This document shows positions 18,787 to 26,968 of a stretch of DNA of 64,000 bases, piece by piece. Source of the stretch: Thalassobius sp047123305 (GTDB taxonomy: Bacteria; Pseudomonadota; Alphaproteobacteria; Rhodobacterales; Rhodobacteraceae); NCBI RefSeq assembly GCF_047123305.1, contig NZ_CP138918.1, positions 1,488,001-1,552,000 on the forward strand. Direction: 5' to 3'. Positions within the stretch are counted from its first letter, which is position 1; every line of letters begins with the position of its first letter. A program made the translations under genes and the position numbers. Under the pieces are notes generated by a model that saw only the letters and a program-made list of their open reading frames with translations, searched no databases and had not been told where the DNA came from.

Positions 18787-21132
18787 ATGACTGATGAGAC
18801 CGACACCCCCAACATCGACCAGCTTGAAGTGGCAGAACCGCTGCGCCGGGCGATTGGCGAACGCTATCTGACCTATGCGCTCAGCACCATTATGCACCGG
18901 GCGCTGCCCGATGCCCGCGATGGTCTGAAGCCGGTGCACCGCCGAATCCTCTACGCCATGCGCGAGCTGAAACTCTCTGCCGCCGGAGGATTCCGTAAAT
19001 CGGCGAAGATCTCGGGCGATGTGATGGGCAACTACCACCCCCATGGCGACGCCGCGATCTATGATGCGATGGCGCGTCTGGCGCAGGACTTCAACGTGCG
19101 CTACCCGCTGGTGGACGGTCAGGGCAACTTCGGCAACATCGACGGCGATAACCCCGCCGCCTCACGTTACACAGAGGCGCGGATGACCGCCGCCGCTGAG
19201 GCGTTGCTGGAAGGTCTTAATGAGAACGCCGTCGATTTCCGTGAAAACTACGACGGCACCCTCAGTGAACCCGTGGTGCTGCCCGCTGCCTTCCCGAACC
19301 TTCTTGCCAATGGGTCCTCGGGGATCGCCGTGGGCATGGCGACCAATATCCCGCCCCATAACATCGAAGAGCTGATCGGCGCCTGTCTGCATCTCATCAA
19401 GACACCCGACGCCCGCGATGAAACCCTGCTGAACTACGTGCCGGGACCGGATTTCCCCACTGGTGGCGTGATCGTGGAGCCGCGTGAAAACATCGCCAAG
19501 GCCTATGCCACCGGCCGCGGCAGCTTCCGCCTGCGCTGCAAATGGGAGGTCGAGGATCTGGGCCGCGGCACCTGGCAGGTTGTGGTCACGGAAATCCCCT
19601 ATCAGGTTCAGAAATCCAAGCTGATCGAAAAGATCGCCGAGCTGATCCAGACCAAGAAAATCCCGATTCTGGCCGACGTGCGCGATGAATCCGCCGATGA
19701 CATCCGCCTGATTCTGGAGCCGAAGTCCAAAAACGTCGATCCGCAGGTGCTGATGAACCTGATGTTCCGCAACTCGGATCTGGAGATCAGGTTCTCGCTC
19801 AACATGAACGTGTTGATCGATGGGGTCACCCCCAAGGTCTGCTCGCTCAAAGAGGTGCTGCGTGCCTTCCTCGACCACCGTCGCGAGGTGCTGCAACGGC
19901 GCTCGAAACACCGGCTGGACAAGATCGACCACCGCCTTGAGGTGCTCGAAGGTCTGATCATTGCCTTCCTCAACCTCGACCGGGTGATCGACATCATCCG
20001 CTATGACGAGGCGCCGAAACAGGCGTTGATGGCGGAAAACTGGTCCGATAAGAAACCGCGCGCCACGGATGAGGGGGACTACCGCTCGCCGCTGCCGGCG
20101 GGCGAAGGTCAGGGCGAACTGACCGAGGTTCAGGCCGAGGCGATCCTCAACATGCGCCTGCGCTCCCTGCGCCGTCTGGAAGAGATCGAACTGACCCGCG
20201 AACGCGACGCCCTGCTGGAAGAACGGGCCGGTCTGCTTGAACTTCTGGGCAGCGAAGACCTGCAATGGGCCCGTGTCAGTGAAGAGCTGAAAGAGACCCG
20301 TAAAAAATTCGGCCGTGGCTCCGAAGGGGGCAAACGCCGGTCCGATTTTGCCGAAGCCGTGGAGGCCGAAGAGGTGCCGCTGGAGGCGATGATCGACCGC
20401 GAACCGATCACTGTGGTCTGCTCGCAGATGGGCTGGATCCGCGCCATGACCGGCCATATCGACCTGAAACGCGAGTTGAAGTTCAAAGACGGCGACGGCC
20501 CGCGCTTCATCTTCCATGCGGAAACCACCGACCGGCTGCTGGCCTTTGCCAGCAACGGCCGTTTCTACACGGTGCAGGCCTCAACCCTGCCCGGTGGACG
20601 TGGCATGGGTGAACCGCTGCGGCTGATGGTGGATATCCCCAATGAGGCCGAAATCATCGACCTCTTCATCCACAAACCGGGTCGCAAACTGCTGGTCGCC
20701 TCCACCGAAGGCAATGGCTTTGCGGTGCCCGAGGATGACATCCTGGCCCAGACCCGCACCGGCAAACAGGTGCTGAACGTCAAAGACGACGTCCGCGCGC
20801 AGATCGTGCACCCGATCGAGGGTGACCACGTTGCCATCGTCAGCCAGAATGGCAAGTTCCTGGTCTTCCCCGTGGGCGAACTGCCCGAGATGACCCGTGG
20901 CAAAGGGGTGCGCCTGCAGAAATACAATATGGCCCGCGGCCGCCAGGGCACGCTGGAACTGGACGGCGGCCTGTCGGATATCACCACCTTCACCTGGGAA
21001 CAGGGGCTAAGCTGGGAAATGGGCGGCGGCAAAACCCGCCACGAACCGGACATGTCCGAATGGCTCGGCAAACGCGCCGGTGTGGGCAAGAAACCCCCCT
21101 ACGGCTTCCCGCGCGACATGAAGTTCACCTGA
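18787..21132 (+). CDS. parC: DNA topoisomerase IV subunit A
   Basis: 781 residues. ParC cuts and rejoins DNA to separate daughter chromosomes, working with ParE. The quinolone-resistance region reads YHPHGDAAIYDAM and the active-site Tyr is in AASRYTEARM. The N-terminal MHRALPDARDGLKPVHRRIL is typical. The C-terminal beta-pinwheel is short and lacks the GyrA box, which favours ParC over GyrA. At residues about 434-444 there is an extra SPLPAGEGQGE just before LTEVQAEAILNMRLR. ATG 18787 (MTDETDTP) is the chosen start; a longer upstream frame is not family-like. Confidence 0.97.
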   Translation: MTDETDTPNIDQLEVAEPLRRAIGERYLTYALSTIMHRALPDARDGLKPVHRRILYAMRELKLSAAGGFRKSAKISGDVMGNYHPHGDAAIYDAMARLAQDFNVRYPLVDGQGNFGNIDGDNPAASRYTEARMTAAAEALLEGLNENAVDFRENYDGTLSEPVVLPAAFPNLLANGSSGIAVGMATNIPPHNIEELIGACLHLIKTPDARDETLLNYVPGPDFPTGGVIVEPRENIAKAYATGRGSFRLRCKWEVEDLGRGTWQVVVTEIPYQVQKSKLIEKIAELIQTKKIPILADVRDESADDIRLILEPKSKNVDPQVLMNLMFRNSDLEIRFSLNMNVLIDGVTPKVCSLKEVLRAFLDHRREVLQRRSKHRLDKIDHRLEVLEGLIIAFLNLDRVIDIIRYDEAPKQALMAENWSDKKPRATDEGDYRSPLPAGEGQGELTEVQAEAILNMRLRSLRRLEEIELTRERDALLEERAGLLELLGSEDLQWARVSEELKETRKKFGRGSEGGKRRSDFAEAVEAEEVPLEAMIDREPITVVCSQMGWIRAMTGHIDLKRELKFKDGDGPRFIFHAETTDRLLAFASNGRFYTVQASTLPGGRGMGEPLRLMVDIPNEAEIIDLFIHKPGRKLLVASTEGNGFAVPEDDILAQTRTGKQVLNVKDDVRAQIVHPIEGDHVAIVSQNGKFLVFPVGELPEMTRGKGVRLQKYNMARGRQGTLELDGGLSDITTFTWEQGLSWEMGGGKTRHEPDMSEWLGKRAGVGKKPPYGFPRDMKFT

Positions 21133-21151
21133 TCCAATCAAATTAAATTGT

Positions 21152-21179
21152 GGGCCCCTCGCGGGGCCCGCTTCTTTTT
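21152..21179 (+). terminator. Rho-independent terminator of parC
   Basis: GGGCCCC, TCGC, GGGGCCC, then CGCTTCTTTTT. It also forms the hairpin half of the dispersed element that follows. Confidence 0.8.
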
Positions 21180-21194
21180 AGGAGCCTCCGGCGG

Positions 21195-21217
21195 GGATAT
21201 TGCGGCCAAGAAGAAAG
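21195..21217 (+). repeat. Dispersed motif copy A: GGATAT-TG...CCAAGAAGAAA
   Basis: GGATATTG, 2-3 bases, GCCAAGAAGAAA. It matches copies at 51653-51677 (minus) and 60469-60491 (plus), with one T fewer. It lies in the convergent gap between parC and the P450 gene, about 25 bases after a GGGCCCC hairpin. Confidence 0.65.
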
Positions 21218-21299
21218 CCGTTTTCATCTTGCCAAAACTACTCTGGGGGAATTGGCCGTCAGGCCAAGGGGGCAAAGCCCCATTCGCGCCTCGCCCTTT

Positions 21300-22691
21300 C
21301 TAGCCGTCTTTCGCCACCCGTTCTGCCTGCAGCCAGACGCCGCCTTCGGGGCGCAGGGTCAGGATCATCACCGGTTTCGGCGTGTGGCCCTGCACCGGGG
21401 TGAAGCGGTAGCGTGCCAGCAGGGTGGCGAGGATGATCACCGCCTCCTGTAGCGCAAAGGAGGCGCCAATGCAGATCCGTGGCCCGTCGCCGAACGGCAG
21501 GTAGGCATAACGTTGGATCGCCTTGCGGTCGGCAAAGCGGTCGGGATCGAACCGGTCGGGATCGTGCCACAACAGCTGCGAGCGGTGCAGCGCATAGATC
21601 GGGATCATCACCGTATCGCCGGGATGCACCGCCCGTCCGCTGAGCGTATCGGCCTTCTGTGCCGTGCGCGACAGTATGGCGGCGGGGGGGTAGAGGCGCA
21701 GTGTTTCTTCCACGATCTGACGGGTGTAGGGCAGGTGTTCCAGGTGTGCCGCCGTGGCCACGCCGTCGCCAAAGGCAGCTTGCGCCTCGGCCCGGGCACG
21801 TTGTTGGGCTTCTTGGTCAAATCCCATCAGATACAACGCCCAGCCCAGCGTCAGCGCGGTGGTCTCATGTCCCGCCACGATAAAGGTCAAGAGGTTGTCG
21901 CGCAGCTCTGCCGTGTTCATTTGGCGTTTGGTTTCAGGATCTTCCCCCGCCAGCAGCAGGTCCAGCAGATCCGGAACGCTGCGTTGCCCGCCTGTCTGCC
22001 GCGCCGTGATCGATGCATCCGCGACCTGTTTCATCTCTTTCAGCGCCTGCCCCGACAGGATCCGCCCCGGCCGTGGCACCCAGTCCGGAAAGCCCAGCAT
22101 GTCAAACAAGGAGACCTTGCCCGCCTCTGCGATATAGGCGTCGATGGCGCGGTGGATGGCTTTGCGATCAAACCCTTCATCGCCGGAAAAGGTCACGTCG
22201 CTGATCACGTCAAATGTGGCGCGCACCATTTCCTCTGCCATATTGATGGCACGGGGGCCGGCGGCCTCAACCCGGTCGCAGGCGGCTTCAGCGGCGGCAG
22301 ACATGACGGGGGCCAGATTGGTGACGTTGCGGTGGGAAAATACCGGCGCAGCAGCGCGGCGTTGCCAGCGCCAATGGGTGCCCTCGGCAATGAACAGCGA
22401 TTCGCCAATGGCGGGGCGCAGCAGGTTTTTGGTCACCAGCGATTTCGGGTAATCCTCGACCCGCTCCAACAGCACGCGCCGGATTGCGGTCGGGTCCATC
22501 ACCATATGCCAGCGGCGGCCCGTCTTGCCGCTGACCATTGGCTGACGGGTGGCAATTTCGGGGATGATCGACAGCAGGTTCCGCCGTGCCTCGCGCAGGG
22601 ATTTCAGCATCCCCCAGGGTTCCCGCACCAAAGGCACATGGGCGGGCAGCGGCACATCAACGGGGCGCTGGGGGTTTGGCACATAGGGCAA
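21300..22691 (-). CDS. Cytochrome P450
   Basis: About 463 residues. The I-helix oxygen-binding motif is VAGHETTALTLG, the K-helix ExxR is in EETLRLYPP, and the haem loop is FGDGPRICIGASFA with the Cys ligand. The sequence looks like the CYP102/CYP4-like bacterial group with long-chain or terpenoid substrates, but this is only a guess. It is soluble with no N-terminal anchor and no fused reductase. A TTG at 22691 has a full GAGGAGG eight bases upstream; a GTG at 22712 without such a site would add seven residues. No ferredoxin or ferredoxin reductase gene is near. Confidence 0.95.
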   Translation of the reverse strand: MPYVPNPQRPVDVPLPAHVPLVREPWGMLKSLREARRNLLSIIPEIATRQPMVSGKTGRRWHMVMDPTAIRRVLLERVEDYPKSLVTKNLLRPAIGESLFIAEGTHWRWQRRAAAPVFSHRNVTNLAPVMSAAAEAACDRVEAAGPRAINMAEEMVRATFDVISDVTFSGDEGFDRKAIHRAIDAYIAEAGKVSLFDMLGFPDWVPRPGRILSGQALKEMKQVADASITARQTGGQRSVPDLLDLLLAGEDPETKRQMNTAELRDNLLTFIVAGHETTALTLGWALYLMGFDQEAQQRARAEAQAAFGDGVATAAHLEHLPYTRQIVEETLRLYPPAAILSRTAQKADTLSGRAVHPGDTVMIPIYALHRSQLLWHDPDRFDPDRFADRKAIQRYAYLPFGDGPRICIGASFALQEAVIILATLLARYRFTPVQGHTPKPVMILTLRPEGGVWLQAERVAKDG

Positions 22692-22840
22692 CGCGGTGTC
22701 CTCCTCAGGCACTCAGGGCGGCTGTTCAAAGGATATATGTGCAACGGTCATCACGGCAATGAACCGTGGCAGCAGGTCGCGATTTGCCCTTGCGGGGAGG
22801 CTGGTTTATTTCAGGTGTAACGGACAAGGGGAGATCCACG

Positions 22841-23530
22841 ATGCTGCGTATTCTGGCGGGACTGACACTTCTGGCGGCGGTGGCCTGTAGCCCGGTCAAA
22901 GATTTGGAAGAAAGGCCCGATCCGCTGGGGGATTTCGCCTTTGGTCACAACATTGTGGTGGCCAACAATATGGTCAAAGGACCGGTTTCGCGGGAGGCCA
23001 CCGAAGAGGAATGGAAATCCGTTCTGAAAGAAGCCATCGGCACCCGGTTTGATCGCTATGAGGGCGACAAGCTTTATCACTTTGGCGTGTCGGTGCAGGG
23101 CTACGTTCTGGCCCAGCCCGGGGTGCCGGTTGTGGCTTCACCCAAATCGGTTCTGATCCTCAATCTGGACGTCTGGGACGACGAAGCCGGCGCCAAGATG
23201 AACGCGGAACCCAAGCAGATTACCGTGTTGGAAACGCTTTCGGGCGAATCGTTCTTCGGCTCGGGTTTGACCCAGTCGAAGGAGCGCCAGATGGAGGTGC
23301 TCAGCCAGCAGGCGGCGAAGCAGATCCTCAACTACCTACTGCGTCAGCACAAGGAAGAGGGCTGGTTTGGGCCGGTGATCGAGGTGCCAGAATCCCCTGC
23401 AGAAGTGCCGGTGGAAGAGGTCGCAGAAGTGGTTGAAAACGCGGAAGAAGCGGCGGAAACCGGCGAAACCGGGGCGGAAACGAATGAAATCCCTGTAGAA
23501 GAAAGCGCCGAGGATGCAACAGACGCTTGA
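22841..23530 (+). CDS. Predicted lipoprotein with acidic C-terminal tail
   Basis: 229 residues. The N-terminus LRILAGLTLLAAVACSPVKD is a lipoprotein signal with a lipobox (VAC), so Cys16 should be lipidated. The middle (residues 20-170) is a compact unnamed domain with YHFGVSVQGYVLAQPG and SVLILNLDVWDD. The last 45 residues are almost all Glu, Ala and Val, a disordered tail. ATG 22841 follows AAGGGGAG. I do not recognise the family. It lies 79 bases ahead of tuf on the same strand. Confidence 0.8.
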   Translation: MLRILAGLTLLAAVACSPVKDLEERPDPLGDFAFGHNIVVANNMVKGPVSREATEEEWKSVLKEAIGTRFDRYEGDKLYHFGVSVQGYVLAQPGVPVVASPKSVLILNLDVWDDEAGAKMNAEPKQITVLETLSGESFFGSGLTQSKERQMEVLSQQAAKQILNYLLRQHKEEGWFGPVIEVPESPAEVPVEEVAEVVENAEEAAETGETGAETNEIPVEESAEDATDA

Positions 23531-23609
23531 TTTTCCTCTCCGAACCCAATAAACGGCCCGCGATGATCAATCGGGGCGAGGGCCCCCTTAAACACGAGGC
23601 GCCTTTAGA

Positions 23610-24785
23610 ATGGCAAAGGAAAAGTTTGAGCGTTCCAAACCGCACGTTAACATCGGCACCATCGGCCACGTTGACCACGGCAAAACCACGCTGACCGCAG
23701 CAATCACCAAATACTTCGGTGACTTCCAGGCATACGACCAGATCGACGGCGCGCCGGAAGAGAAAGCCCGCGGCATCACCATCTCGACCGCACACGTTGA
23801 ATATGAGACCGAGTCGCGTCACTACGCCCACGTTGACTGCCCCGGCCACGCCGACTACGTGAAAAACATGATCACCGGTGCGGCCCAGATGGACGGCGCG
23901 ATCCTGGTTGTGAACGCTGCTGACGGCCCGATGCCGCAGACTCGTGAGCACATCCTGCTGGGCCGCCAGGTTGGCATCCCGAAGATGGTTGTTTTCCTGA
24001 ACAAAGTTGACCAGGTTGACGACGAAGAGCTGCTGGAGCTGGTGGAAATGGAAGTCCGCGAGCTGCTGTCCGAGTATGACTACCCGGGTGACGATATTCC
24101 GATCATCGCAGGTTCCGCTCTGGCGGCGATGGAAGGCTCCAAGCCTGAAATCGGCGAAGAGAAAATCAAAGAGCTGATGGCAGCTGTTGATGAGTACATC
24201 CCGCAGCCCGAGCGTGCCGTTGACATGCCGTTCCTGATGCCGATCGAAGACGTGTTCTCGATCTCGGGTCGTGGTACCGTTGTGACCGGCCGTGTTGAGC
24301 GTGGCGTGATCAATGTTGGTGACGAGATCGAAATCGTTGGCATCAAAGACACCTCGAAAACCACCTGTACCGGTGTTGAAATGTTCCGCAAGCTGCTGGA
24401 CCGCGGTGAAGCCGGCGACAACATCGGCGCGCTGCTGCGTGGTGTGGATCGTGAATCGGTTGAACGTGGCCAGGTTCTGTGTGCCCCGGGTTCGGTGAAC
24501 CCGCACACCAAGTTCGAAGCTGAGGTCTACATCCTGACCAAGGAAGAAGGCGGCCGTCACACCCCGTTCTTCGCGAACTACCGTCCGCAGTTCTACTTCC
24601 GGACCACCGACGTGACCGGCACCTGCATCCTGCCCGAGGGCACCGAGATGGTGATGCCTGGCGACAACCTGAAACTGTCGGCCGAGCTGATCGCCCCGAT
24701 CGCGATGGAAGAAGGCCTGCGCTTCGCCATCCGTGAAGGCGGCCGCACCGTAGGTTCCGGTGTTGTGTCGAAAATCCTGGCCTAA
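23610..24785 (+). CDS. tuf: Elongation factor Tu
   Basis: 391 residues. It carries aminoacyl-tRNA to the ribosome. The P-loop is GHVDHGKTTLTAAI, switch I contains RGITISTAHVEYE, and DCPGHADYVKNMI plus NKVDQVDD complete the GTPase motifs; domains II and III follow (GTVVTGRVERG, GGRHTPFF). Codon use is extremely biased, as expected. It stands alone, not behind fusA, which in related genomes usually means a second copy exists in the str operon. A strong terminator follows. Confidence 0.99.
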   Translation: MAKEKFERSKPHVNIGTIGHVDHGKTTLTAAITKYFGDFQAYDQIDGAPEEKARGITISTAHVEYETESRHYAHVDCPGHADYVKNMITGAAQMDGAILVVNAADGPMPQTREHILLGRQVGIPKMVVFLNKVDQVDDEELLELVEMEVRELLSEYDYPGDDIPIIAGSALAAMEGSKPEIGEEKIKELMAAVDEYIPQPERAVDMPFLMPIEDVFSISGRGTVVTGRVERGVINVGDEIEIVGIKDTSKTTCTGVEMFRKLLDRGEAGDNIGALLRGVDRESVERGQVLCAPGSVNPHTKFEAEVYILTKEEGGRHTPFFANYRPQFYFRTTDVTGTCILPEGTEMVMPGDNLKLSAELIAPIAMEEGLRFAIREGGRTVGSGVVSKILA

Positions 24786-24806
24786 TTCAGGTTAGCGATA
24801 GCTACG

Positions 24807-24834
24807 AAAAGGGCGCCCCTAGGGCGCCCTTTTT
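24807..24834 (+). terminator. Rho-independent terminator of tuf
   Basis: AAAAGGGCGCCC, CTA, GGGCGCCCTTTTT: an 8-bp G/C stem extended by A-T pairs, ending in five T, 22 bases after the stop. Confidence 0.93.
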
Positions 24835-24883
24835 GCTTGCGGGAATGCTTGCACCTTCGGCGCGGACAATGAATGCTTTCGAC

Positions 24884-25327
24884 ATGAAATTTTTTCGCCC
24901 GTTTTTCACCCGCCGCCCCACAGGCACCCTCTTGCCTGACACTTTGCCCAACCATCGCTGGTGGGTGATCGAGCGGCGGATGGAGAACCGGCAGTCCGAA
25001 GAGCGGTTCCGGATCTTTGAAGCTGTGATTGCCCCTGACAAAGCCACCGCCCGCGCCCATCTGGCGGCGGCGGATGCGCGGCTTGATGCCGTGTTGATGA
25101 AACAGGCGATCCGGCGCGGTGATGTGAGGGATGCCTATGACTGGCAGCCGGTCAGCCGCGAATTGGCCGTGCTGACGCTGGTGCCGGTGCGTTCCGAGGA
25201 GGAAATCGCCGCCCTCGACCCGGCGCTTCTGCAGATGTTGCAGGACCATGCCTTCTTTGTGGCGGATTTTCAGGACAGCCCGGATATGGCAGTGGGCGGT
25301 GGCGTCTATCCCGATCCGCTGCATTGA
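24884..25327 (+). CDS. Unknown protein, about 147 residues
   Basis: Not recognised. No signal peptide. The sequence is rich in charged residues: HRWWVIERRMENRQSEERF, then TARAHLAAADARLDAVLMK, then LQMLQDHAFFVADFQDSPD. The start is uncertain: ATG 24884 and ATG 24869 are both in frame and neither has a good ribosome site. Codon choice and the open length of the frame support a real gene. It begins shortly after the tuf terminator and is followed 80 bases later by a TPR gene on the same strand. Confidence 0.6.
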   Translation: MKFFRPFFTRRPTGTLLPDTLPNHRWWVIERRMENRQSEERFRIFEAVIAPDKATARAHLAAADARLDAVLMKQAIRRGDVRDAYDWQPVSRELAVLTLVPVRSEEEIAALDPALLQMLQDHAFFVADFQDSPDMAVGGGVYPDPLH

Positions 25328-25407
25328 TCCACCGTTTTGGCACGCAATTAGGGGCTTCCACCCTAGGGTGTGTTTGCTACTGTGCCTGCAGAAGCCCCGA
25401 GGATTTC

Positions 25408-26706
25408 ATGCGCTACTTTCTATCTGCCCTTTTGCTGAGCGCCACCGCGCTGTCCCCCGCCGCCGCCAAGCCCCGTCTCAACAACTCCGAGATGACCTAT
25501 CAACTGGCCTGTCTTGATGAGACGCGGAGTTATGAGGACAAGGTGGATCTTTGCACCGCCGCGCTGGAAGATGCCCGCCTGTCTGAAAGCGACCGTCAGC
25601 GCCTGCTGTTGGCGCTGGGGGATGCGCAGACCGTTATGCAGGATTTCGGGTCTGCCCATGAGAGTTTTGCCAAGGTGCTGGCGCGGAAACCCGACAGTGC
25701 CGCCGCCCATGCCGGCATTGGCTGGATCTACTACAACGACGATGCCTTTGGCGATGCGGTGGAGAAATTCCGCCAGGCCATTGCGCTTGAAGGTTCGTCC
25801 TCCAATTACGCCGGACTGGGCGGAGCGCTGTATCGCCAATCGCCAGAGCTGATCGAGGAGGCGCTGGAGGCGCTGGACACGGCGACGCTGTTGGAACCAG
25901 GCTACGATTGGGCCTGGGCCGAGATGGGCTGGATCCTGCACAGTGCGGGACGTTCCGATGAGGCCTTAGATGCCTTTAAAGAAGCCCTGAAAATCTCGCC
26001 CAACTATGTGTTTGTGCTGCACAATATGGCGGTTGCGCAGAACAACGCCGGTCAGCATGCTGCGGCTTTGGAAACCGCCAACCATTTGCTTTCGTTGGAG
26101 GATAATTACTGGATGCTGCTGGAACGCGCCCGCGCACTGCGGGAGCTGGGCCGCAACATGCAGGCCCTGCGGGATGCCAGTGCCGCCATTGACCAGGATC
26201 CGACACCCGAAGATGGCTATGTCAGCAAAGCGTTTTCATTGGAGGCAATGGGACTGAACGGCGCCGCGGTGGAGGTCTACAGCAGCATGCCGGCAGATGT
26301 GGCGCGCACTGATTACAGCTACTATTACGAAGCGCTTCTGTTGCAGGACGACGGGCAGGCGACAGCGGCTCTGGCCGCCGCCGAACGCGCCATCGCGTTG
26401 GATATCGGGGATTACACCAACTGGGAACTGAAGGCGCGCATTCTGATTGCGCAAGAGGACTATTTCGCCGCCCTGTCCGCCGCACGCCAGGCAAACACTT
26501 TGCTGGCCGAATCGGAATGGGCGCTGCTGTATCAGGCCATTGCCCTGACGCATCTGGGGCAGAGCGAAGAGGCGATGGAACTCTACCGGCAGGCGCATGA
26601 CTTCGGGTTACCGCCCGGAGCCACCAATTGGTTTGTGGAACATCTGGTGGCGATGAAACTGACCAAAGAAGCCAAAGAGGTGCGCAAAATCGCGCGGTCT
26701 GAGTAG
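25408..26706 (+). CDS. Periplasmic TPR-repeat protein
   Basis: 432 residues. RYFLSALLLSATALSPAAA is a Sec signal peptide, so the protein should be periplasmic. From about residue 60 it is built of tetratricopeptide repeats, for example AAHAGIGWIYYNDDAFGDAVEKF, AWAEMGWILHSAGRSDEAL and VLHNMAVAQNNAGQHAAAL (each shown in part). TPR arrays are protein-binding scaffolds; the partner is unknown. ATG 25408 has GAGGA upstream. No enzyme domain is fused. Single gene followed by a 262-base gap. Confidence 0.87.
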   Translation: MRYFLSALLLSATALSPAAAKPRLNNSEMTYQLACLDETRSYEDKVDLCTAALEDARLSESDRQRLLLALGDAQTVMQDFGSAHESFAKVLARKPDSAAAHAGIGWIYYNDDAFGDAVEKFRQAIALEGSSSNYAGLGGALYRQSPELIEEALEALDTATLLEPGYDWAWAEMGWILHSAGRSDEALDAFKEALKISPNYVFVLHNMAVAQNNAGQHAAALETANHLLSLEDNYWMLLERARALRELGRNMQALRDASAAIDQDPTPEDGYVSKAFSLEAMGLNGAAVEVYSSMPADVARTDYSYYYEALLLQDDGQATAALAAAERAIALDIGDYTNWELKARILIAQEDYFAALSAARQANTLLAESEWALLYQAIALTHLGQSEEAMELYRQAHDFGLPPGATNWFVEHLVAMKLTKEAKEVRKIARSE

Positions 26707-26809
26707 GTCGGTCTTAAGGCGGGCAGCCGTTTGTGTGGCCCTCGATATACCAGCAAACTACACGCCTCGGGCGCCAAAGCAGGGCCCCAAATTATTCGTC
26801 GCAGACTTT

Positions 26810-26844
26810 AGAGGCCGCCGTCACACTCGTGCCCGGGGGCCTCT
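26810..26844. repeat. 7-bp inverted repeat in the gap after the TPR gene
   Basis: AGAGGCC ... GGCCTCT with a 21-base loop. There is no T-run. The following 120 bases are AT-rich and probably hold the cpdB promoter. Confidence 0.4.
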
Positions 26845-26968
26845 GTCCCGTTGGTCATAGAAAAGTATGATACTGTTATAGATAGAATAATTTTTACCAG
26901 ACGGTCATTTTTTTGTTATTCTGGCCGGATACAAACAACCATAACGAATAATTCAGGGGGATAATTCC

